From G020350405 sp964513655 (GTDB taxonomy: Bacteria; Planctomycetota; Phycisphaerae; Sedimentisphaerales; Anaerobacaceae): a DNA stretch of 27,749 nucleotides. Shown piece after piece: positions 15,565 through 22,690 of the stretch. Position numbers and translations under genes: made by a program. The notes under the pieces were generated by a model. That model was not told the origin of the DNA. It searched no databases and saw nothing but the letters and a program-made list of their open reading frames with translations. Position 1 is the stretch's first letter. Each line of letters opens with the position of its first letter. Location of the stretch: contig CAZENQ010000042.1 in NCBI GenBank assembly GCA_964513655.1, positions 1 to 27,749 of the forward strand. The letters run 5' to 3'.

Positions 15565-16854
15565 TTAGCTTTTAAACATAAATCCCGCGTATCGCCCGGC
15601 CTCGCCAAGGTCCTCATTGATCCTAAGCAGCTGGTTGTACTTGCAGATTCTGTCTGTCCTGCACAACGAACCCGTCTTTATCTGACCGACTCCCGTGGCC
15701 ACGGCCAAATCGGCAATCGTGCTGTCCTCCGTCTCGCCGCTTCGGTGGCTTATCACCGCCGTCCAGCCGGCCCCGCGGGCCATATTAATCGCCTCAAACG
15801 TCTCCGTGAGCGTCCCTATCTGGTTTAGCTTTATCAATATCGAATTGGCACAGTCGAGCTTTATGCCCCTGGCCAGCCGCTTGGTATTGGTTACGAACAA
15901 ATCATCGCCGACGAGCTGGATTTTATCGCCGAGTTTTTTATTTAACTTCGTCCAGCCGGTCCAGTCGTCCTCAGCCAACCCGTCCTCAATCGAAATAATC
16001 GGATACTTAGCAACCCACTTCGCCCAGTGATTGACCAAAGCGTCGCTGGATATCTTTTTCTTCGGCGCTGACTTAAAGAACTTGTATGACCTTGTCTTGC
16101 TGTCGTACATCTCGCTCGCCGCCGGGTCCAGCGCGATTGAAATGTCTTTGCCGGGCTTGTAGCCCGCCTTCTTTATCGCCTCCATAACAACTTCCAGAGC
16201 CTCTTCATTACTCTTTAGCCGCGGCGCAAAACCACCCTCGTCACCGACACTCGTGGCCATGCCCTTCTTCGACAACACCTTCTTGAGCGTATGGAATGTC
16301 TCGGCTCCCATCCGCAGCGCCTCTGGGAAATTCTTTGCGCCAATCGGCATAATCATAAATTCCTGGAAATCGACGTTGTTGTCGGCGTGTTTTCCGCCGT
16401 TGAGAATATTCATCATCGGAACGGGCAGGATATTGGCATTGCATCCGCCCATGTAGCGATACAGCGGCAGCCCCGCTGACTCAGCCGCCGCCTTCGCCGC
16501 AGCTAACGAAACTCCCAATATCGCATTGGCGCCCAACTTGGCCTTGTTCGGCGTACCGTCCAGCTCAATCATAAGCGCATCGAGCTCTTCCTGCTGCGCA
16601 GCGTCCATACCAAGAACCTCTGGCGCAATTGTTTCGTTCACATTTCGAACTGCCCCGGCAACACCCTTGCCCATATAGCGCTTCGCCCTCGTATCGCGAA
16701 GCTCTATCGCCTCGTAAGCGCCCGTACTGGCCCCGGATGGCACCGCCGCCCGGCCCAGTGCGCCGTCATCAAGCACTACGTCAACCTCAACGGTTGGATT
16801 GCCCCGTGAATCCAGTATCTCCCTCGCTATGACATCAACAATCGTCGTGAACAT
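15565..16854 (-). CDS. eno: Enolase
   Basis: Interconverts 2-phosphoglycerate and phosphoenolpyruvate in glycolysis and is Mg-dependent. It is 429 aa, full length. The N-terminal domain has AREILDSRGNPTVEVDV and VPSGASTGAYEAIELRD. The barrel domain shows PMMNILNGGKHADNNVDFQEF, ISIEDGLAEDDW (metal ligands), LVGDDLFVTN, ILIKLNQIGTLTET with the catalytic Lys, and the signature SHRSGETEDSTIADLAVATG. It ends AGFMFKS. A strong AAAGGAG precedes the ATG. It is followed on the same strand by the FtsB-like gene. Confidence 0.97.
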   Translation of the reverse strand: MFTTIVDVIAREILDSRGNPTVEVDVVLDDGALGRAAVPSGASTGAYEAIELRDTRAKRYMGKGVAGAVRNVNETIAPEVLGMDAAQQEELDALMIELDGTPNKAKLGANAILGVSLAAAKAAAESAGLPLYRYMGGCNANILPVPMMNILNGGKHADNNVDFQEFMIMPIGAKNFPEALRMGAETFHTLKKVLSKKGMATSVGDEGGFAPRLKSNEEALEVVMEAIKKAGYKPGKDISIALDPAASEMYDSKTRSYKFFKSAPKKKISSDALVNHWAKWVAKYPIISIEDGLAEDDWTGWTKLNKKLGDKIQLVGDDLFVTNTKRLARGIKLDCANSILIKLNQIGTLTETFEAINMARGAGWTAVISHRSGETEDSTIADLAVATGVGQIKTGSLCRTDRICKYNQLLRINEDLGEAGRYAGFMFKS

Positions 16855-17121
16855 CGAATCTCCTTTCTCAGACTATCAAAATCCTGCTTCTTTTCTTGCC
16901 TCGCAGCTTCCGCCAAAGCCTACCGATTTTCAACCACCGCGTCAAGACCCCATTTTCACCAAGCCCGGGCGTAGAAAATGACCCTCGTTTGCCTTCGAAA
17001 GCACATAGCCTATCTATAGCATCGCGTATCTATATCGTCCGAAAAAACCACGGCCTGCCGGCACTAAAAGACCCTTTCGGCACCACTCATCCAGACCCCC
17101 CAGATCGCGGCCTTTTTTACA
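16855..17121. other. Divergent gap between eno and the cdaA operon
   Basis: The gap from eno to the small lipoprotein start is 397 bp. The first 267 bases hold the eno ribosome binding site next to the gene but no gene, hairpin or convincing promoter that I can support. The remainder contains the promoter and leader listed separately. Confidence 0.5.
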
Positions 17122-17150
17122 TTGACACGCCGCTCTCCGGCTGATATAAT
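17122..17150 (+). promoter_or_regulatory. Perfect-consensus sigma-70-type promoter
   Basis: TTGACA (17122-17127), a 17-bp spacer, and TATAAT (17145-17150). Both hexamers and the spacing are exact consensus. Transcription would begin near 17157, giving a leader of about 95 bases before the small lipoprotein gene, with cdaA and the ybbR-like gene downstream on the same strand. Confidence 0.85.
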
Positions 17151-17168
17151 GGTTTTAGATTCTAAGGT

Positions 17169-17230
17169 AATAACCAGCCGGTTGGGTGATGTTAAGGATA
17201 ACTGCGGCTGGAGAACATAGCCGGGTTATT
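17169..17230 (+). promoter_or_regulatory. Structured 5' leader with overlapping alternative stems
   Basis: CCAGCCG (17174-17180) pairs perfectly with CGGCTGG (17205-17211), while AATAACC (17169-17175) pairs with GGTTATT (17224-17230). The two left arms share bases 17174-17175, so the outer base pairs of the two stems compete or must adjust. The structure sits between the promoter and the ribosome binding site (AAGGAT). I do not recognise it as a known riboswitch class. Confidence 0.35.
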
Positions 17231-17251
17231 AAGTTTCAAAAGGATAAAATA

Positions 17252-17479
17252 ATGAAGAATATTTTCGTCTTGATGATTTCGTGTATACTATTGTGTGCCT
17301 TGCTGTTCGCCCTTGCCGGCTGCAGTGAATACTACGCCCAGCCGGGCGAAACCGCAGCAGAAGGACACAGAAGGCACCTGCGAAATCTGTCGGTGAACCA
17401 CCAGAATATGATGCACGACCTGGACGTGTTCTGGCTCTCTGATGAACCCGACAAGGCCACCAAATTTAAGATAGATTAA
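17252..17479 (+). CDS. Small lipoprotein, first gene of the cdaA operon
   Basis: A 75-aa protein. The ATG at 17252 is chosen because AAAAGGAT lies about eight bases upstream and the translation then begins with a proper lipoprotein signal, MKNIFVLMISCILLC then ALLFALAGC (lipobox LAGC, Cys 24). The mature part is only about 52 residues, starting CSEYYAQPGETAAEGHRRH, polar and His-rich (SVNHQNMMHDLDVFWLSDEP), with no domain that I recognise. It is likely membrane-anchored on the periplasmic side. It is followed 88 bp later by cdaA and shares its promoter. A role linked to the cyclase or YbbR protein would be inference only. Confidence 0.75.
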   Translation: MKNIFVLMISCILLCALLFALAGCSEYYAQPGETAAEGHRRHLRNLSVNHQNMMHDLDVFWLSDEPDKATKFKID

Positions 17480-17506
17480 CGCGCGTAATAGGTGCCGGAG
17501 TGCCGG

Positions 17507-17550
17507 TTTGCAGTAGATTGCAAATAGGGGCCTTCGCATAAACGGGCCCC
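17507..17550 (+). promoter_or_regulatory. Two consecutive hairpins between the small lipoprotein gene and cdaA
   Basis: TTTGCA (17507-17512) pairs with TGCAAA (17519-17524), and GGGGCC (17527-17532) pairs with GGCCCC (17545-17550). There is no T-run. They could stabilise or partly terminate the message ahead of cdaA, which would lower cyclase output relative to the lipoprotein. Confidence 0.35.
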
Positions 17551-17567
17551 GCAAAGGGATTTGATTT

Positions 17568-18422
17568 GTGGAAACACTCATCGATTATTTCAGCCGCGTG
17601 GCTATATATAATTGGTGGGTTGTTGTCATTGAATTGTTTCTTATCGGCTTGGTTGTCTACTGGGCCGTCGATTTCCTCGAAGGTACACGCGGAGAAAGAC
17701 TCTTCCGCGGCGTTATATTTATCCTCATCGCCGGAGCACTCATCTTAAATCTCGTCGTCGAGCAGTTCGGCTTCGAGCGGCTGCAGTACCTCTATAAGGG
17801 TTTCTTAATCGCCGTTCTGATTATTGCCGTCGCAGGCTTTCAGCCGGAAATCCGAAGGGCACTTATACGAATTGGCCGGGCAGGTATCTCGACCGGCCCT
17901 TCACAGCAATTATCAAGAACCACAGAACAGATTATTACCGCTGTCACCGAACTCGCCGCCCACAATACCGGCGCCCTCATCGTTATCGAAAAACACGTGG
18001 CACTCGGAGAATTTGTCGAAACCGGCGTCCGAATGGACGCCAGGGTCACGGCCGAGCTGCTAAAGACAATCTTCCACCCCGGCTCACCGCTGCACGATAT
18101 GGCCGTTATAATCCGCGGCGACAGAGCAGTAGCCGCCAGAGTCCAGCTGCCCCTCGCTGAGGCCGGCACCGTCGATGGCGTCACGCTCGGCTCCAGACAT
18201 CGCGCCGCTATAGGCATATCGGTCGGTTCTGACGCCACCTGTTTACTGGTAAGTGAGGAAACCGGCGTCATTTCAATTGCCCAGGGCGGAGAATTGAGCC
18301 TGAACGTAACCGAATCCCAGCTTAGGATGCACTTGACAAGCATTATGAAGGAGATGACGCCGACCCTCGAGCGATTCTGGAGGTTCGCTAAAAAGATACC
18401 GAACAAAAAGCAGAGAACCTAA
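17568..18422 (+). CDS. cdaA: Diadenylate cyclase CdaA with altered DGA motif
   Basis: Membrane diadenylate cyclase that makes cyclic di-AMP from two ATP. It is 284 aa. Three N-terminal membrane helices (about 16-33, 46-64, 78-90) precede the DAC domain (about 110-255), the CdaA layout. The conserved ALIVIEK and the RHR motif (GSRHRAAIGIS, R210-H211-R212) are intact, and VSEETGVISIAQGGEL matches the family. Unusual: the catalytic motif normally written D-G-A reads D177-M178-A179 (SPLHDMAVII). The ATG codon for Met is plain in the DNA at 18099-18101. The Asp that binds metal is kept, so activity is possible but untested. The start is GTG with AAAGGGA upstream. It lies 34 bp before a YbbR/CdaR-like gene, the usual regulator partner. 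Confidence 0.9.
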   Translation: METLIDYFSRVAIYNWWVVVIELFLIGLVVYWAVDFLEGTRGERLFRGVIFILIAGALILNLVVEQFGFERLQYLYKGFLIAVLIIAVAGFQPEIRRALIRIGRAGISTGPSQQLSRTTEQIITAVTELAAHNTGALIVIEKHVALGEFVETGVRMDARVTAELLKTIFHPGSPLHDMAVIIRGDRAVAARVQLPLAEAGTVDGVTLGSRHRAAIGISVGSDATCLLVSEETGVISIAQGGELSLNVTESQLRMHLTSIMKEMTPTLERFWRFAKKIPNKKQRT

Positions 18423-18456
18423 ACCGAAAAATTAAAACCCGTTCTGAATCAAAATA

Positions 18457-19470
18457 ATGAGAAAAATCAACCTCGGTAAAGTACTGGCGGTAGCCTTAAT
18501 AACGGTCCTCATCTGGGTCTGGGCCGACCTCGCCCTCGATGAAGAACTGCCCGACAAGCCTGCCGTCATCGTCGTGGACGAATCCGCAACCCCAAAGCTC
18601 TGGGTAAGCTTCAACCAGGACTCCTCCGCCGACGTCAAAGTTACCCTTTCTGGTTCCCACACCGCTATCGCCGATGAAAAAAGGAAATTGAAAAGAGGTG
18701 AGAGGCTCGAATTTGACTTCGACGCCGCACAGGAAAATTTGGATGAGCCGGGCAGCTACACTTTGACACTGCTGCCCTTCCTTCAGAGAAACAATCAAAT
18801 AAAGCGACTCGGTCTTACTGTAAAGTCCTGCGAACCGGAGACGCTCGACCTTCAGGTTGTAAGACTCGCCCAAAATTCGCTCACCGTCGAATGTATCGAC
18901 GAAAACGCAACACCGCTCAAGACCGAAAGCATCGACCCGCCAAAAGTCGACATACTTGTACCAGAAGACTGGAGCGGGGAGAAACTCATCGCAAGAGTTT
19001 TCCTGAGACGCAGGGAAATCGACCAGGCCCGGCTCGACGCTGTCGAAAAAGTACCCTATATCGAACTGGCGCCACGCCAAATCAGGTGGGCCGCCACACC
19101 GGTGAAAATCACAATGCCGCCCGATGAGGAGCTGCTCGCCGACTACACAATAACCGCAACTACCTTCGGTTTTACCCTCAGCGCAAACCTGCAGGGAAAA
19201 TACAAGGTCGTCGTAACCAATCTGGACGAAGTGTTAGGAGCTATCACCATCAGGGCCACCGCCGATGCAAAGCGGGCCTACGAACAGATGCCGTATCAGG
19301 TGATACTTCAAATCGATGATGAGGATTCCAGGTCCGAAGAGCCTCTAAGGAGAGAGCTTATCTACAATTTCCCCGACCAGTATCTCCGCACGGACGACAT
19401 CAGGCTGAATCAGCAGCCCGTTACCGCCCGATTCGAGCTTACACCTCTGCCTTCCGTCGAAACCCAGTAG
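18457..19470 (+). CDS. YbbR-domain (CdaR-like) protein
   Basis: A 337-aa protein with one N-terminal membrane anchor (VLAVALITVLIWVWADLAL, about 9-27) and a long extracytoplasmic part built of beta-rich repeats of YbbR type. Examples are LWVSFNQDSSADVKVTLSG, then LDLQVVRLAQNSLTVECI with PPKVDILVPEDW, and later FTLSANLQGKYKVVVTN. CdaR proteins bind and modulate CdaA, and the position directly after cdaA is the main support because YbbR repeats diverge strongly in sequence. No clear ribosome binding site precedes the ATG, so it may be translated by reinitiation from cdaA. glmM, the usual third gene, is not here; the next gene is convergent cstA. Confidence 0.75.
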   Translation: MRKINLGKVLAVALITVLIWVWADLALDEELPDKPAVIVVDESATPKLWVSFNQDSSADVKVTLSGSHTAIADEKRKLKRGERLEFDFDAAQENLDEPGSYTLTLLPFLQRNNQIKRLGLTVKSCEPETLDLQVVRLAQNSLTVECIDENATPLKTESIDPPKVDILVPEDWSGEKLIARVFLRRREIDQARLDAVEKVPYIELAPRQIRWAATPVKITMPPDEELLADYTITATTFGFTLSANLQGKYKVVVTNLDEVLGAITIRATADAKRAYEQMPYQVILQIDDEDSRSEEPLRRELIYNFPDQYLRTDDIRLNQQPVTARFELTPLPSVETQ

Positions 19471-19529
19471 AACCTGATTAGCTCGGCCACCATCCACAAT
19501 GCCGGTGCGAAAATCCCGGCCCCAATCAT
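19410..19529 (-). CDS. Possible small membrane peptide following cstA in frame
   Basis: In the same frame as cstA, beyond its TAG, the DNA stays open for 59 codons. From the ATG at 19529 it encodes 39 residues starting MIGAGIFAPALWMVAELIRF, a good single membrane helix with Arg just after it, then a polar tail overlapping the ybbR-like gene antisense. The hydrophobic part falls almost wholly in the non-overlapping intergenic DNA, so it is not a shadow. No convincing ribosome binding site. It could be a separate small protein, a readthrough extension, or the cut-off end of an ancestral longer CstA. Confidence 0.25.
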   Translation of the reverse strand: MIGAGIFAPALWMVAELIRFYWVSTEGRGVSSNRAVTGC

Positions 19530-19583
19530 AACCACAAGCCAATGTTCTTCGCCGAGAAAAACCGCTTGATTTGGCGCCGGGGG

Positions 19584-21254
19584 CTAACCGTCTGTCGCTT
19601 CCTGCACAGCATCGTTTTTCCTCAACTTTGCAACAGCAGCCAACGCCGTATACGTAAGGAATAACGCAAGGCATATGAGTATCACGCATACTGCTGCAAG
19701 CGGCCTGTTGGGTTCCTCGCCACTGGAGAAATTGTATACCTGGTATCCCAGAGCGGCAATTGTCGTCACGAGCATTATGGCGGCCGGCACGGCAGTGAAT
19801 ACAAAGTTGCGCTTGCGCATCAGCAGGTATACACTTGCCACAACAAGCACAAGGCTCGCAACGAGCTGGTTCGCGGCGCCGAATACCGGCCATATTGCCC
19901 TCCAGTTACCCAACGCAAGGGCCCCTGAACAAACACCTACAAACGCTACGGCCACATATTTATTTTTCATTGGGCCGATACCAAGCGTCTCGCCAAGAAG
20001 CTCGTTGCACAGGTAGCGGGTAATTCTTGTCGCCGAATCAAGAGTCGTCATTATGAAAGTCTTGAGCATAGTTACGCCTACAAGTACGCCGAGACCACCG
20101 AAAAACACCTTTGTAAGCTGCCCGTATCCGTCCCCGAATGCCCTAATCCAGCCTCCCTTTTCGAAAACGTCCTGAAATACAAGACCTTCAAAACCTTCGG
20201 GGGTGCTAGTCCAGTACAACCCGGCCGTCACTGCTACAACCGCCAGAACCGCTAACGCACTTTCCAATATCATAGCTCCGTAACCGATAACACGGGCATC
20301 ACTCATCCGACGAACCTGTTTCGAAGTCGTGCCGCTCGAAACAAGACTGTGGAATCCGGACAGCGCGCCACACGCAACCGTAACCAGCAGCATAGGCCAC
20401 ATCCAGCCCTTCGTCGTCGCAAAAGAAATGAAAGCGGGGGCCTTCATTGCCGGACGAGTAAGAATAAGCCCGAAAAACCCGAAGAACATACCCACATACA
20501 GTACCGCGCCGGCAAGATGGTCACGCGGCTGAAGCAGCATCGTCACGGGCGTAACCGATGCAATCATACCATATATCAGAAGTATCACTGTCCACCACCT
20601 TGCCGGATTCGCCACGGCAAGCCTGACCGGAAGATAGTAACCTGCGACAATCAGACCAAACAGCAGTGCCACTCCTATCAACGAACACAACAGCACCGGA
20701 AGTTGAACACGGTACATCAAAACACCGACAACCAGCGCCACAAGGACCAGCCCGAACGTCGGAACCACAACCTCAGGCGTGGTCTCCAGAGTCTTGCCCG
20801 CAACCGCTGCGAACACCGCAACTACGAGGATTAGAGCCAAAAGAGCGAACGTCCCGAAAAGTATCTTGGCCGTCTTGCCCATTACAGATTCGGTAACGGT
20901 CGTAATTGACTTGCCCTGGTGTCTTAGTGAAAGCACGAGCGCTACGAAATCGTGGACGGCGCCAAACAGAATTCCACCGACCACAATCCAGACAAGCGCC
21001 GGAAGCCAGCCCCAAAACAGGCATGCAATCACCGGGCCTATTATAGGCGCCGCCCCGGCAATTGAAGCAAAATGATGCCCGAACAGAATCGTCCAGTGCT
21101 TGACGGGCACATAGTCAACGCCGTCATTTATCGCAACCGCCGGCGTGACCTGACTATCATCAAGCCCTATCCAGTCTTTAACCTTCCGGCTGTAAAAAAC
21201 GTAGCCTAAAAACAATAAAAAAACCGCAACTCCCGCAACAACAAGTGAACTCAT
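19584..21254 (-). CDS. cstA: Carbon starvation protein CstA family transporter
   Basis: Polytopic inner-membrane transporter. E. coli CstA and its relative BtsT import peptides or pyruvate. It is 556 aa with about 14 hydrophobic helices. Family signatures are KHWTILFGHHFASIAGAAPIIGP (about 57-79), WVVVGGILFGAVHDF-type and SLRHQGKSI near residue 110, and TLDSATRITRYL followed by GNWRAIWPVFGAANQLVASL near the end. It is shorter than the 701-aa E. coli protein and resembles the shorter CstA class. AAGGAATTG precedes the ATG. It lies 27 bp after der on the same strand, so co-transcription is likely. Its 3' end converges on the ybbR-like gene. Confidence 0.9.
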   Translation of the reverse strand: MSSLVVAGVAVFLLFLGYVFYSRKVKDWIGLDDSQVTPAVAINDGVDYVPVKHWTILFGHHFASIAGAAPIIGPVIACLFWGWLPALVWIVVGGILFGAVHDFVALVLSLRHQGKSITTVTESVMGKTAKILFGTFALLALILVVAVFAAVAGKTLETTPEVVVPTFGLVLVALVVGVLMYRVQLPVLLCSLIGVALLFGLIVAGYYLPVRLAVANPARWWTVILLIYGMIASVTPVTMLLQPRDHLAGAVLYVGMFFGFFGLILTRPAMKAPAFISFATTKGWMWPMLLVTVACGALSGFHSLVSSGTTSKQVRRMSDARVIGYGAMILESALAVLAVVAVTAGLYWTSTPEGFEGLVFQDVFEKGGWIRAFGDGYGQLTKVFFGGLGVLVGVTMLKTFIMTTLDSATRITRYLCNELLGETLGIGPMKNKYVAVAFVGVCSGALALGNWRAIWPVFGAANQLVASLVLVVASVYLLMRKRNFVFTAVPAAIMLVTTIAALGYQVYNFSSGEEPNRPLAAVCVILICLALFLTYTALAAVAKLRKNDAVQEATDG

Positions 21255-21281
21255 TTGGCAATTCCTTCATTTAAGTGATAA

Positions 21282-22601
21282 TCACTGCTCTCTGTGCGAA
21301 CGCACCAACAGACGTATCGGCACCTCCGCTATCGGCAGCAAGCCCCGCAATCGGTTCACAATAAACCTGCGATAATTCTCTTCAAAAAGCTCCGGCCTGT
21401 TGACAAACATAAGTATCGTGACCGGACCCGTCGCTATCTGCGTGACATAATAAATCTTCGGCCGGCCGCCGCCTCGCTTGGCTGCTCCAGTCTTCTCCTG
21501 CCTTATAATTTCAAACGCCTCATTCAATCTCGCCGTTGGTATCCACGTCGTCGCCTGTTTAAAAACTTCCGCCGACAAATCCAGGACACTCTGGACGTTC
21601 TTCGCCTCGGTCGCGGTCGTAAAGGCTATCGGCGTATACTTTAGGCCCGGCAGCAGCTTTGTCAAATATTCCTCATAATCACCCGTCACCGCCGTCTCCT
21701 TCGCAAGGTCCCATTTGTTGACAACCATTATGCAGCCTTTGTGTTCCTCCGCGATGAACCTCGCTATCTTTTTATCGACCTGCGAAACCTCGACCGTCGC
21801 ATCTATCAAAAACAGCACCACATCCGCCCGCTGTATCGACCGCGTCGCGCGAACGTAACTGTAAAACTCAATACTGTCCGCTATCTTGCTCTTCTTTCTT
21901 ATCCCCGCCGTGTCGACAACGACAATCGTCTTGCCGTCCTTTTCGAACCGAACGTCCACCGCGTCCCTCGTCGTCCCCGGCGTCTCACTCACTATCACCC
22001 GCTCGCTGCCCACCATCGCGTTTACCAAAGTGCTCTTGCCCGCGTTTCGCTTGCCGATTACCGCTATCTTCATCACCGGCTCGGCAGGCTTGTCCGACTC
22101 AAGATGCTCTATCCTTTCAAAAACTTCATCCAGCAGAACGTTTTTATTCATATTGTTCGTTGCCGAAACGCACAGAAATTCACCAAATCCTAACTTCGAA
22201 AATTCCCCCGCCGCAGGAAACATCTTCGCAGAGTCCGCCTTGTTCGCTACACCGATAACATCCAGGTTGTGCTTGCGAAGAAGCTGAGCAATCGTCTCAT
22301 CCAGCGGCACCACACCGTCCCGAATATCAACCATAAACAAAACAAGGTTGGCCGAGCCAATCGCCGTAACGATTTGCTGCTCAACATGCTCCTCTAAATG
22401 GTCGCTGTCGACTATCCCGTACCCGCCCGTATCTATTAATTCAAAATACCGCTCATCCCTTTCTATAATCGTGCTGACCCGGTCGCGCGTGACCCCCGCC
22501 GTGGGTTCGACGATACTTATCATCTCGCCCGCTAACGCATTTAAGAGACTGCTCTTACCCACATTGGGCCGACCTATTATCGCTACCACTGGAAGCGCCA
22601 T
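21282..22601 (-). CDS. der: Ribosome assembly GTPase Der (EngA)
   Basis: Double-GTPase needed for 50S ribosomal subunit assembly. It is 439 aa from the ATG at 22601 (GGGAAGAGG just upstream; a TTG further up is unlikely). The first G domain has GRPNVGKS (10-17), TRDR, DTGG and NKAD. The second has GKRNAGKS (about 183-190, Arg where Pro is usual), TTRD, DTAGI and NKWD. A C-terminal KH-like domain follows, with GGGRPKIYYVTQIATGPVTILMFVN, FEENYRRFIVNRLR and PIRLLVRSH, as in typical members. It is preceded on the same strand by the M28 peptidase (89-bp gap) and followed by cstA. Confidence 0.95.
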   Translation of the reverse strand: MALPVVAIIGRPNVGKSSLLNALAGEMISIVEPTAGVTRDRVSTIIERDERYFELIDTGGYGIVDSDHLEEHVEQQIVTAIGSANLVLFMVDIRDGVVPLDETIAQLLRKHNLDVIGVANKADSAKMFPAAGEFSKLGFGEFLCVSATNNMNKNVLLDEVFERIEHLESDKPAEPVMKIAVIGKRNAGKSTLVNAMVGSERVIVSETPGTTRDAVDVRFEKDGKTIVVVDTAGIRKKSKIADSIEFYSYVRATRSIQRADVVLFLIDATVEVSQVDKKIARFIAEEHKGCIMVVNKWDLAKETAVTGDYEEYLTKLLPGLKYTPIAFTTATEAKNVQSVLDLSAEVFKQATTWIPTARLNEAFEIIRQEKTGAAKRGGGRPKIYYVTQIATGPVTILMFVNRPELFEENYRRFIVNRLRGLLPIAEVPIRLLVRSHREQ

Positions 22602-22690
22602 AACCTCTTCCCAAATCAAAAATCACTAAATAGTGTTCCAACGCTGATTATAGCAGAACAAAAAAATTATTTGAAGTCTCAACAACCGCC

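Noticed and set aside
17157..17251. c-di-AMP (ydaO-type) riboswitch in front of the cdaA operon
   Set aside because: The leader is only about 95 bases and its stems do not show the long multi-helix layout of that class as I know it.
19345..19893. 182-codon minus-strand ORF across the cstA end
   Set aside because: It lies in another frame of cstA and antisense to the ybbR-like gene; Cys/Arg-rich composition is typical of a shadow frame.
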